Part shown: positions 19,203 through 27,923 of the stretch, piece after piece
How the letters are laid out: every line of letters begins with the position of its first letter
How positions within the stretch are numbered: position 1 is the stretch's first letter
DNA from: JANQFV01 sp964468185
GTDB lineage: Bacteria > Planctomycetota > Phycisphaerae > UBA1845 > Fen-1342
Direction of reading: 5' to 3'
Length of the DNA: 64,000 bases
Assembly: GCA_964468185.1 (NCBI GenBank)
Contig: CAYXTR010000026.1
Location: forward strand, 1-64,000
The notes under the pieces: model-generated
What the model was told of the DNA's origin: nothing
The model's input: the letters and a program-made list of their open reading frames with translations, nothing else
Databases searched by the model: none
Made by a program: the position numbers and the translations under genes

Positions 19203-19888
19203 ATCCGACTGCGGGAGTTTGAAATACGGAGCAAACCGACGTGCCCATAGGTGTTGTGCGCGTCATGGCAGGTCGTGCACTGAATCCGGCCATCCGGCAA
19301 CAGCAATCCGGCCGCTTCGACGTAGGCCCGCGGATGATAGTCTTCGCTGGCCGGCGGGTAGCGCACGCCGACCGGGTGACTGCGCAGCCCCGTTGTGCCC
19401 AATCGTGAATTGCCAAGTTGACCCGCCACATCGACTGCGTGCGGCGATGAATAGACATCGGACGCGGTGACGCCGTCATGACAGCCAAGACAGAGCAACG
19501 ACCAGCCCGTTAATTCGATGTCGATCCCCTGGTACGGCCGTAGTGGTTTCAGTGGTTCCGCACGACGGTCCAGGCGGGGCGGCGGGGCGGCGACCAGGTG
19601 CGGCGTATGACACGGCAGACACAAGTCGCGTCCACGGCGGGCACCATGCGTGAAGTCATGCGGGCTGTCGACCAGCCCGCTCACCAGGTTCTCGCGTGCG
19701 GAGAGCAGCGCCGCCTCTTCGGCGCTCAAGTGGCGCTCGGCTGGTGCGTCAGTTGCGGCGGGTTGGGTTGTGGGCGTTTCACTTGGTTGATCGGGGGGGT
19801 CCGACTGGAGGCTCCCGGTCGCCAGCCCGGCGACCAGCAACCCGACGAGCACCCACCCCGCTACGAATCCGGATCGCGTGCTGCGCAT
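19178..19888 (-). CDS. Tetrahaem doubled-CXXCH cytochrome c
   Basis: 236 residues from the ATG at 19888, chosen because AGGAG lies 7 nt upstream and it starts a signal/anchor (SGFVAGWVLVGLLVAGLATG). Four CXXCH motifs: CLPCH, CLGCH, CTTCH and CMTCH. The motif contexts DLCLPCHTPH and QCTTCHDAHN are typical of the doubled-CXXCH family. It is the first gene of the minus-strand cytochrome operon, so its promoter should lie in the 183-nt gap shared with the divergent porin gene at 20072. Likely periplasmic electron carrier. Confidence 0.87.
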   Translation of the reverse strand: MRSTRSGFVAGWVLVGLLVAGLATGSLQSDPPDQPSETPTTQPAATDAPAERHLSAEEAALLSARENLVSGLVDSPHDFTHGARRGRDLCLPCHTPHLVAAPPPRLDRRAEPLKPLRPYQGIDIELTGWSLLCLGCHDGVTASDVYSSPHAVDVAGQLGNSRLGTTGLRSHPVGVRYPPASEDYHPRAYVEAAGLLLPDGRIQCTTCHDAHNTYGHVGLLRISNSRSRMCMTCHRR

Positions 19889-20071
19889 GCGATAGCTCCT
19901 TCGGACATGACTGCTCGGTGAGTATGCGACTATAACGACCATCCCGGCCACCGGCAATCTACATCAAAATATATGAAGGTCCAGGTCGCGCTGGACACGC
20001 TTTCCCTGCGCCGGTAGCCTGCCGGTGCTCATTTCCCGCTGGCGGTTGGCGGGCGACACACGACGGATCTC

Positions 20072-22180
20072 ATGACCCGACTCTTCATTTACGCCAGCAG
20101 CGTTGTTCTCACAGTCTGCCCGTTCGCACTACGCGCAGACGCCGACTCTTCGAGTACCCAGCCGACAACGTCACCCACCACACAGCCGCAGCGCACGCAG
20201 CACGATTCGCCGGCGTTGCGCTCGCTGTTCGACTTCGAGGCGCTGACGCTCGAACTCGGGTTTGAGTCGGCGTACGATCGCCGCCACGTCACCCAGGAAA
20301 CGCGGACGTCCCGCCGCCGCACGCCCACCTATCGCCAGACCAACCGCGCAACGCGCTTCGAAGAAACACTGGGTTTAAGAGGTTCCGGATCACTAATCGA
20401 CGAAAAGGTCGCTACGTTTGACTTCGGGCTCGAGGGCGGCTGGACGCAGGAGCACTTCGAGGAAGTTGCTCCCGGCCCCGATCGCAGCGAACGGCCGGAT
20501 GGGTCGTTATTCAACTACGATCTCGACTTCACGTTTTTCCCGCGTGGCAAACTGTCGGCGTCGGCCTACGCCAAACGCCTGGACAGCCGTGTACCGCGGG
20601 CCTTTCAGCCCAGTCTCGATCGAACGCTCGAACGCTACGGGGCCGGCCTGTATTTCAGTGATCCCAAACTGCCCATGCGGCTGACGTTCGAGCACACCTG
20701 GGATGAGCTGACGAGCCGTACGGCCGACCTGCTCGACGATGAACAGCGCGGTCGCGATACCGTCCACTACGAGGCCACCTGGCAGATCGACCAGCACCAC
20801 TCACTCCGGCTCGATTATGAATACGTCGATCGTCGCGAGGAGTATTCCGGCACCAACACGCGCTTCGACACAACCCGTCACTACCTTACGCTCCAGCACA
20901 CCCTGCAGTTCGGCCATAAGAACCGTAGCCGCTGGGAGACGCTCGCCCGCTTCCAGGAGGAGTCCGGCGACCTGGCGCGCGATAATGCGGAAGTGTCCAC
21001 GCGCCTGCGTTTACAGCACGATGACAAGCTCAGCACAAACTGGGCGGCGCAGTTTCTGCGCGACGCGTTCGAGGAACTGACGACGACGACCTGGCGCGGC
21101 GAGGGCGGTATCGCGTACGAATGGGACAAGGACTTCGTCACGTCCATGCAGTTGTACGGTCTTCAGCAACAGGTCGATGCGAACGCCGACATCCTGGAGT
21201 GGGGCGGCCTCGCCAACGTGTCCTACGCCCGCGAAAACGCCTGGGGCCGCTTCTCGACCAATCTGTCTTACAACTACGTCCGCACCGACACGCACGACGG
21301 CGACCGCGGCGGGATCGTCATCGCCGAAGCCGTCACGTTTCGCGACCCGCTGTTGACCTACCTCGCACAGGCCGACGTCGACCCGCGCAGCATCATCGTC
21401 ACCGATGCAACACGTGCCCGCACATATCTCGGCGGTCGCGACTTCATCGCCCTCCAGGTCGGCCGCTATACCGCCTTGCGTCGCCTGCCCAACGGCAACA
21501 TCGCCGACCGGGAAACGGTACTCGTCAGCTACACCTACCGTGCCCGCGACGACTACGACCTCCAGCGTCACCGCATCGACTTCCGGATGCAGCAGCAGTT
21601 CGAGGGCGGCTTGAAGCCCTACTACGCCCTGTCAATCCAGGACGAAGAGCTCGACAACCCCAATCGCCTCCGCTTCGCAGGCCGCAATGTCAATCGTCAC
21701 CGCATCGGCCTGACTTATGAGCAGAAGCGCTGGTCCGTCGGTGTCGAATACGAATACAACGACGACGCCGTCGATCCCTACCAGGCCATTCACGCCAATG
21801 GCGACGTCGTACTATGGCACGCGGCGCGCAATCAGCTCGATGGCAAGACGACCTTTTCACGCTTCTGGTTCGACGGCTCAAACGAACTCACGCCGCGCGA
21901 TACAACGCTGGTCGACGCCGGCCTGTCCTACCGTCACCTGCTCGCCCGCGACCTCGAAGCCAACGCCAGCGCCATGTACCGCTACGAAGACGACTCGCTC
22001 TTTGGCGTCACGCACGGCATCGACCTGACCAGCGCCCTCGAATGGCGCATCGGCTACTTCTCCTTGCGGTTCGAGGCCGAATACGACGTCCTCGACCTGC
22101 CCGGTTCACGCGACGATACCCTCGCCGTATGGATCAAGCTCAAACGCGAGATCCCCCTGATCGAGAGGCGCCGGCGATGA
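20072..22180 (+). CDS. Predicted large outer-membrane beta-barrel (porin-like, MtrB/OmbB-like role)
   Basis: 702 residues with a Sec-type signal (FIYASSVVLTVCPFALRADA). After a Thr/Pro/Gln linker the mature part is a long run of alternating polar/hydrophobic strands with aromatic girdle residues (YDLDFTFFPRG, HYLTLQHTLQFG, GRFSTNLSYNYV, FSLRFEAEYDV), as in large outer-membrane barrels. I cannot assign it to a named family from the sequence alone. Context is the main clue: it is the first gene of an operon with an NHL lipoprotein and a 12-haem cytochrome, opposite three more cytochrome genes. That matches porin-cytochrome conduits of metal-reducing bacteria. The next gene overlaps by ATGA. Confidence 0.7.
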   Translation: MTRLFIYASSVVLTVCPFALRADADSSSTQPTTSPTTQPQRTQHDSPALRSLFDFEALTLELGFESAYDRRHVTQETRTSRRRTPTYRQTNRATRFEETLGLRGSGSLIDEKVATFDFGLEGGWTQEHFEEVAPGPDRSERPDGSLFNYDLDFTFFPRGKLSASAYAKRLDSRVPRAFQPSLDRTLERYGAGLYFSDPKLPMRLTFEHTWDELTSRTADLLDDEQRGRDTVHYEATWQIDQHHSLRLDYEYVDRREEYSGTNTRFDTTRHYLTLQHTLQFGHKNRSRWETLARFQEESGDLARDNAEVSTRLRLQHDDKLSTNWAAQFLRDAFEELTTTTWRGEGGIAYEWDKDFVTSMQLYGLQQQVDANADILEWGGLANVSYARENAWGRFSTNLSYNYVRTDTHDGDRGGIVIAEAVTFRDPLLTYLAQADVDPRSIIVTDATRARTYLGGRDFIALQVGRYTALRRLPNGNIADRETVLVSYTYRARDDYDLQRHRIDFRMQQQFEGGLKPYYALSIQDEELDNPNRLRFAGRNVNRHRIGLTYEQKRWSVGVEYEYNDDAVDPYQAIHANGDVVLWHAARNQLDGKTTFSRFWFDGSNELTPRDTTLVDAGLSYRHLLARDLEANASAMYRYEDDSLFGVTHGIDLTSALEWRIGYFSLRFEAEYDVLDLPGSRDDTLAVWIKLKREIPLIERRRR

Positions 22181-23262
22181 GAACGCTGCCCGCCACTTCG
22201 CTCGTACTTGCTTGCGCCATGCTCGGCTGCCAGCGCGAGGCCGGCCCCATCTTCCCCCAAATCAGCCCCCCCATCGTCTGGCCGACGCCGCCGGATCAGC
22301 CGCGAATCCGCTACATTGGCCAGCTCGTCGGCGAAGCAAGTCTGCAGGCTCCCGCCAGCGGCTGGGAGACGCTCCAGGAAGTCCTCGGCGGTCCCCGGGC
22401 ACAGATCGCTTTCTCGCGGCCCACCGCTGTGGCCGTCCGCGGCGAACGTGTCTACGTCACAGACGTCGGCCTCGGCGTGGTGCACGTGCTGGACCTCGAT
22501 ACACGCGCCTACGACCTCATCCGCGGCACACCCGACGAACGTTTCCTCGTTCCGATTGACGTTGCGATCCTGCCGCCATGCGAATCAACCGCGCCACCGC
22601 GCGTCGCGGTCGTCGACCGCAAACGCGCCGCAGTCGATCTCTTCTCGATCACCGGCGAGTGGCTCCACACCGCCCGGTGGGATGACCTGCCCTCCCCGAC
22701 ATCAATCACCTGGCACGCACCTACCAACACAATCTGGCTTGTCGACGCCACGACGCACCAGTGCATCGCACTCAGTGACAATCTCGAAATCGTCCAGCGC
22801 TTCGGCGCCCGCGGCATCGATCCGCTGCAATTCAACTACCCTTCAGCGATCACCGCCGATGAGACCCTGGACCTGGTCATCGCCGACGCGATGAACTTCC
22901 GCGTACAAATCGTCAGCCTGCTCGCCTCCGAGAAGGTGGATCCGCCACACACGCCCGTTGCAACCGTTGTCTTCGGTCAGAAAGGTGACGCCGCCGGCGA
23001 TTTCGCACGGCCACGGGACGTAGCCGTGGACGAGGACCACCACATCTACGTGCTCGATAACCAATTCGAGAATATCCAGATCTTCGACCGCGCGGGGCAG
23101 CTACTGCTCGCATTCGGTGCCGGCGGCGACCAACCCGGCCAGTTCTCCCTGCCCGCGGGCATCACCATCGATAAAAAGAGCCGCATCTGGGTCGCGGACA
23201 GTTACAATCGCCGCGTGCAGGTGTTTGAATATCTTGCGGAGAGCGCGTCATGGGACAATTGA
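22177..23262 (+). CDS. NHL-repeat six-bladed beta-propeller lipoprotein
   Basis: 361 residues from the ATG at 22177, which overlaps the porin stop (ATGA) and gives a lipoprotein signal with MLGC (Cys18). NHL blades repeat through the mature chain (FSRPTAVAVRGERVYVTDVG, FNYPSAITADETLDLVIADA, FARPRDVAVDEDHHIYVLDN, FSLPAGITIDKKSRIWVADS). Such propellers are non-catalytic scaffolds or, in some families, sugar/peptide binding. It sits between barrel and cytochrome genes and overlaps the latter by 13 nt, so all three are coupled. It is related in architecture to the NHL half of the fusion protein at 17163-19202. Confidence 0.87.
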   Translation: MRTLPATSLVLACAMLGCQREAGPIFPQISPPIVWPTPPDQPRIRYIGQLVGEASLQAPASGWETLQEVLGGPRAQIAFSRPTAVAVRGERVYVTDVGLGVVHVLDLDTRAYDLIRGTPDERFLVPIDVAILPPCESTAPPRVAVVDRKRAAVDLFSITGEWLHTARWDDLPSPTSITWHAPTNTIWLVDATTHQCIALSDNLEIVQRFGARGIDPLQFNYPSAITADETLDLVIADAMNFRVQIVSLLASEKVDPPHTPVATVVFGQKGDAAGDFARPRDVAVDEDHHIYVLDNQFENIQIFDRAGQLLLAFGAGGDQPGQFSLPAGITIDKKSRIWVADSYNRRVQVFEYLAESASWDN

Positions 23263-24962
23263 GACGCTGCACACTACTGACCCTTCTCACAGCCGCGGCT
23301 GCCATCGTGGCGAGCGCGGATGAGAGCGTCATCAACTCCAAGCATGACCTCTCGGCGATGGGGCCCGGGCCGGTGCGGGCCATCGAGGAAGATCGCGTCT
23401 GCATCTTCTGCCACGCCCCGCACAACGCCAGCCCGGTCGCCCCACTTTGGAACCGCCACAATCCGACGGCGTACTATCGCATTTACCGGAGTCGCACCCT
23501 GGAGGCCCGCGTCGATCAGCCCGGACCGCAAAGCAAACTTTGCCTGAGCTGTCACGACGGCAGCATCGCCCTCGGGCTCACGCTCGATCGCCCGCTCACC
23601 GACCCGATCCTCATGACACAGACCTACATGCCGGCGGGCCCGTCCAACCTGACCAACGATCTCTCCGACGACCACCCCGTCGGCTTGCGCTACGACCGCA
23701 CGCTCTCCCGCCGCGATCCGCAGATTCGCCCGGTCGAGCTGGTCGATCACCGTATCCAGCTCGGCGCGCGCGGTGAGCTGGAATGCACCGCCTGCCACGA
23801 TCCGCACAACAACGAACTCGGCAACTTCCTCCGCGTCACCGATCGCGAGGGCGTCTTGTGCATCACGTGTCACGATTTGCGCGGCTGGGAAACCAGCGCC
23901 CATGCTCTCAGCAATCGCCCCGTCCCGCTCGCCGCCACCGCCGGCGAGCAACTGCCGTATCAATCCATGCGCGACAACGCCTGCCGCGCGTGCCATCTGT
24001 CGCACAGTGCGCCCTATCGCGAGCAATTGCTGTATGACCGGCCGTCGCGCTTGTGCCTCACGTGCCACGACGGCATCACCGCAACCAACATCGCCCCCGT
24101 CATCGACGACCGCTCCGGCCACCGGATCATGCCGTTTGCCAGCTATCGGCGAGCGCCCGAGCGCCGTTCACCGTTATCACGACACGTCGAGTGCACCGAC
24201 TGCCACAACCCCCACGCCGCGGAATACGACCCGCTCGCGCAGCGGACCTACGAAGCGACGCAAGCGCCGCTTATTCCACCCGCCATGCGCGAGGTGCCGG
24301 GCGTGAGCATCGCCGGTGTGCAAGTGCAACGGGCTCGCTTCTATTACGAGGTCTGCTTCCGGTGCCACGCCGACGCCCCCGTCGCAGTGGCCAACCGCAT
24401 CATTCGCCAACGTGACGAAATGGGCGACATCCGGCGGCAGTTCCTGCCAACGGTCGCTTCGGCGCACCCGGTCGCCTTCCCCGCCCGCAACACCAACGAA
24501 GTTCCCAGCCTGTTGCCGCAGTACCGCACGCAGCAGTTCATCAGCTGCCAAAGTTGCCACAACAATCCCGACGCAGTCTCCGCCGGCGGGTTGCAGGTCG
24601 ACGGCCCGCACACCTCACGCTTCGACTACCTGCTCGTCCGGCGTTATGAAACGCGCGATTTCACCATCGAGTCACCGCAGACCTATGCCCTCTGCTACGA
24701 ATGTCACGACCGCAACTCGATTCTCGGCGACGAGAGCTTCGCCTTTCACCGTGAACACATCGTGCGCGGGCAGTCGCCGTGCAGTGCCTGTCATACGGCG
24801 CACGGCGTCGCCGGCAGCACATCGCAACACAGCCACCTGATCAACTTCGATATCTCGATTGTGGGTGGAGAGCGCTTCTTCGTGGATCAGGGGCGCTTCC
24901 GCGGGAGCTGCACACTGACGTGTCACGGTGTGCGACACGTCAACTTCACGTACCAGCGCTAG
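23250..24962 (+). CDS. Twelve-haem doubled-CXXCH cytochrome c
   Basis: 570 residues, GGAGAG 6 nt before the ATG. A Sec signal peptide (LLTLLTAAAAIVASA) is followed by NSKHDLSAMGPGP and CIFCHAPHNA, a typical opening of doubled-CXXCH cytochromes. Eleven CXXCH motifs (CIFCH, CLSCH, CTACH, CITCH, CRACH, CLTCH, CTDCH, CFRCH, CQSCH, CYECH, CSACH) plus a final CTLTCH, which has three residues between the cysteines (CX3CH), give twelve likely haems. It is the last gene of the barrel-NHL-cytochrome operon. A role as the long-range wire through or on the outer membrane is inferred. Confidence 0.9.
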   Translation: MGQLRRCTLLTLLTAAAAIVASADESVINSKHDLSAMGPGPVRAIEEDRVCIFCHAPHNASPVAPLWNRHNPTAYYRIYRSRTLEARVDQPGPQSKLCLSCHDGSIALGLTLDRPLTDPILMTQTYMPAGPSNLTNDLSDDHPVGLRYDRTLSRRDPQIRPVELVDHRIQLGARGELECTACHDPHNNELGNFLRVTDREGVLCITCHDLRGWETSAHALSNRPVPLAATAGEQLPYQSMRDNACRACHLSHSAPYREQLLYDRPSRLCLTCHDGITATNIAPVIDDRSGHRIMPFASYRRAPERRSPLSRHVECTDCHNPHAAEYDPLAQRTYEATQAPLIPPAMREVPGVSIAGVQVQRARFYYEVCFRCHADAPVAVANRIIRQRDEMGDIRRQFLPTVASAHPVAFPARNTNEVPSLLPQYRTQQFISCQSCHNNPDAVSAGGLQVDGPHTSRFDYLLVRRYETRDFTIESPQTYALCYECHDRNSILGDESFAFHREHIVRGQSPCSACHTAHGVAGSTSQHSHLINFDISIVGGERFFVDQGRFRGSCTLTCHGVRHVNFTYQR

Positions 24963-25018
24963 AGATGGCAATGAAGCGCGGCGTTGTCAGGTCGCGGCCC
25001 ACATCTGGCCGACGCAGA

Positions 25019-25342
25019 CTACGATTCCGACGCACTTTCTGATAGTGACCGCTGCAAGTACCGACTGTGGTCCTCACCGGCGGCGTGCGCTGCGCGCATG
25101 CTTAGCACGGTCTGGCGGATCTCCTGGTTTGCCACCGCCTGGCGATGGCGAAACTCATCGCGACGCTGCTCGAGAAGTCGCACATACTCACTGCCAACCC
25201 CCATCAGACACGTGAGACACAGGATCATCAGCAGGGCATTGCGCCAGAAGCACAGCCGGGCCGAAACGGCTTCAGGCAACGGGCGGGAGGTCATACGGGA
25301 CATGGCTTGCACGCAGGCGCGGATGGTTCGGGGATACGACAT
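25019..25342 (-). CDS. Small single-TM protein with coiled-coil (function unknown)
   Basis: 107 residues with a near-perfect ribosome site (AAGGAG, 6 nt, ATG), which argues that this is a real gene despite open frames on the other strand. A basic cytosolic N-terminus is followed by one TM helix (WRNALLMILCLTCLMGVG, about residues 33-50) and a charged helical segment rich in Arg/Glu/Gln (VRLLEQRRDEFRHRQAVANQ) that should form a coiled coil. The topology resembles FtsL/FtsB-like divisome proteins, but there is no sequence signature to prove this. Orphan between the cytochrome operon and the rhodanese enzyme. Confidence 0.6.
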   Translation of the reverse strand: MSYPRTIRACVQAMSRMTSRPLPEAVSARLCFWRNALLMILCLTCLMGVGSEYVRLLEQRRDEFRHRQAVANQEIRQTVLSMRAAHAAGEDHSRYLQRSLSESASES

Positions 25343-25763
25343 TCCGAGCTCCTTACGTCACGACGTCCAAAGCGGGCCGCTTTGCTGGCCATCCTGCTAA
25401 CTGATTCTCGCATGTCAGACGGTTATTTCGAATCATTTCTGTGCTAATTATTCGCTTCCACGCAATCAGGGCGACCAAAGTCAAATGAACCGATTCATCG
25501 CAACACTCAAACTGGTATTCGGCAATTGTGGAAGCACATTTGTCGGATTTCGTTAGGAGTCTCCGCAGCCCTCGCGGGCATACAGCGTACCCGAAGTCCG
25601 GATCTCACGGCCCGGCCCATGGGTCGTTGAGTCCAGTTTACCCGCGCTGTCGCACAGGAGCCGACAATTCAACAACTCCGCGCAGCGCACGACAGGATGC
25701 GACGAAATCCCCCGTTACCTGTGCGCCGCGCACAGGCATCTACTCCCCTTCCGCCTGCGCGAC
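25343..25763 (+). other. 421-nt non-coding gap
   Basis: No supported gene on either strand. An AT-richer patch around 25,410-25,480 probably carries the promoter of the small membrane-protein gene transcribed leftwards. The short open frames here have no ribosome site and no recognisable protein. Confidence 0.5.
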
Positions 25764-27524
25764 CTACCCACAGTAACCAGTCTGCTCCGACTCCCCATCA
25801 CCTGCGTCGGCCGACACGTACTCCCCGTTACCCCCGTCGTCATCACGCAGCAACCGCGGTTCAGGTGGTGTGGCATGAACGAGTTGGAATGTCTTCAAAC
25901 CGCCCGCAATGTTATGGGGCGTCAAGCCCTTGCCGCGCAGAATCCGGTTCGCGTAGTACGAGCGCTGGCCAACGCCGCAATAGGTCGCCAGCGGCTTGTC
26001 CTGCGGGATCTCCTCCCACCGCGCGCGCAGTTGCGGTAGCGGGATGTTAATCGCACCCGGGATATGACCGGATTCAAACTCGAGCGGATCGCGCACATCG
26101 AGGATCGTCCACTGCGGCCGCGTGGCGTCGTCGAGCATCTCCGCGCACACGAACGTCTCCTCGCCGCGCAAGGCGTTCGTCGCTACATAACCCGCGATGT
26201 TAATCGGATCCTTCGCAGCGCCATACTGCGGGGCATACGCCAATTCACACTCTTCCAGATCCATGACGGTCATGCCCGCCTGCATCGCCGTCGCCAATAC
26301 GTCAATCCGCTTGTCCACGCCATCGCCACCGACAATCTGGGCACCCAGAATGCGGCCCTCGTCCGGCGTGAACAGCAGTTTGATCATCATTTCCTGCGCA
26401 CCGGGGAAATACCCGACATGATTGCCACGGTGCACGTAGATCTTGCGATACGACACTTCCTTTCGCCGCAGCACCTTCTCGGACGCACCGGTCGACGCCG
26501 CGGTCACCCCGAAGACACGTACCACACTCGTACCCTGCGCACCGCGATAGCGAACGTCGCGTCCGAGCATATTATCGATTGCGATCCGCGCCTGTCGATT
26601 CGCCGGACCGGCCAGTGGGATCATCGTCTGGCCGCCGAGCACGGGATCCCGCACTTCGACCGCATCGCCAACTGCGTAGATATCAGGATCACTGGTGCGC
26701 ATGTGCTCATCAACGACAATCGCCCCGCGCTCGTTTAACGCGAGGTCGGCATCCTTGGCCAGCTTGGTATCGGGCCGCACACCCACCGACAGAATGGCGA
26801 AATCAGCCTCGAGCACGGCACCGTTCTTGAGTTGCGCGGAGATTGTGTCCGCGCCATTGGCAAACCCCACGACCCCATCCTCGAGATAGAGCTGCACATC
26901 GTGCCGGGCCAGCTCCTGATGCAGACGATTGGCGACCTCCTGGTCCAGCGGCGGCATGACCTGCGGCAGCAGTTCGACCAGTGCGACATCCAGGCCGCGC
27001 TGACGGAGATTCTCCGCCATCTCAACGCCGATGAAACCACCGCCCACGACGACCGCGCGGCGGGCACCGTCATCGACGGCTGCCTTGATACGGTCCATGT
27101 CACTCATGTTCCGTAACGTATACACACGCTCGTGCTCGACGCCGGGGATGGGCGGCACGAACGGCTCCGCGCCGGGCGAAAGCAGCAGTTGGTCATAGGA
27201 CTCCGTATACTCGCGACCGGACTCGATCTCGCGCACCCGAAGCTGCTTCCTGCCGCGATCGATGCCCGTCACCTCGCTGCGCGTGCGAATATCCAGCGCG
27301 AAGCGTTGGCTCAGGCCGGCCCGTGTCTGCACGAGCAGTGCATCCCGTTGCCGAATCTCGCCACCGATGTGATACGGCAGGCCGCAATTCGCAAACGACA
27401 CATCGTGGCCACGCTCGAACATGACGATCTCCGCCTGTTCATCAAGACGACGCGCCCGCGCCGCAGCCGTGGCACCACCAGCAACCCCACCCACGATCAC
27501 GATCTTTCGATTGGTCTTGGACAT
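25764..27524 (-). CDS. CoA-disulfide reductase / NADH oxidase-like flavoprotein with C-terminal rhodanese domain
   Basis: 586 residues from the ATG at 27524. The N-terminal FAD-binding GxGxxG variant is VIVGGVAGGATAAARAR, and the redox Cys is in SFANCGLPYHIGG. The NAD site is AVVVGGGFIGVEMAE, the second FAD motif is DIYAVGDAVEV, and a dimerisation domain follows. Residues ~465-565 form a rhodanese domain (DVRDPLEFESGHIPGAINI) with the active-site Cys in ATYCGVGQRSYY. This architecture matches NADH-dependent persulfide reductases (Npsr) and the CoADR-RHD type, which reduce CoA persulfide, polysulfide or CoA disulfide. Probably cytosolic sulfur or redox metabolism. It is a single-gene unit. Confidence 0.9.
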   Translation of the reverse strand: MSKTNRKIVIVGGVAGGATAAARARRLDEQAEIVMFERGHDVSFANCGLPYHIGGEIRQRDALLVQTRAGLSQRFALDIRTRSEVTGIDRGRKQLRVREIESGREYTESYDQLLLSPGAEPFVPPIPGVEHERVYTLRNMSDMDRIKAAVDDGARRAVVVGGGFIGVEMAENLRQRGLDVALVELLPQVMPPLDQEVANRLHQELARHDVQLYLEDGVVGFANGADTISAQLKNGAVLEADFAILSVGVRPDTKLAKDADLALNERGAIVVDEHMRTSDPDIYAVGDAVEVRDPVLGGQTMIPLAGPANRQARIAIDNMLGRDVRYRGAQGTSVVRVFGVTAASTGASEKVLRRKEVSYRKIYVHRGNHVGYFPGAQEMMIKLLFTPDEGRILGAQIVGGDGVDKRIDVLATAMQAGMTVMDLEECELAYAPQYGAAKDPINIAGYVATNALRGEETFVCAEMLDDATRPQWTILDVRDPLEFESGHIPGAINIPLPQLRARWEEIPQDKPLATYCGVGQRSYYANRILRGKGLTPHNIAGGLKTFQLVHATPPEPRLLRDDDGGNGEYVSADAGDGESEQTGYCG

Positions 27525-27923
27525 CGTGCGCTGCACTCCCAAAGAACTACACGCTAGCAGCTACTCGCTGCCCCCATTACTTGCGAGCCCGGGCCGGTTC
27601 ACCGCGCCCGGTCAGAAAGAGGTCAGGAATATAGATGATATCGCGACGCTTGCGTTCTTCCAGCACTGAACGTCCGAAACGCACGCGGAGGACGCAAAGC
27701 ACGCACTTCTTCCTATTTGATCATCGCACCTTCAATCGACAAGGCCGCCCGGCGCTGTGCGGGGCGCACTCTCCGACGCTTGGCGACGTCGCTCCAGAAT
27801 AGCTCAACCGGGCCGCCCAACAGTTTCGAGGCTGACGAACCGCCCGCCCCCCACCCGATTAAGGAAGATGCGCCGGAACTCGGGCGAGTCCGGCGCACCA
27901 GAGCATACAAGTACGTTTTGTGA
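27525..27923 (+). other. 399-nt non-coding gap
   Basis: Holds the 3' region of the subtilase gene and the 5' region of the flavoenzyme, both on the minus strand. Open frames of about 65 codons exist on both strands near 27,713-27,923. They mirror each other, lack ribosome sites and show no protein-like pattern. No clear terminator seen. Confidence 0.45.

Noticed and set aside
27713..27923. Overlapping 65-68-codon frames on both strands
   Set aside because: No ribosome site, no protein-like pattern, and they mirror one another.
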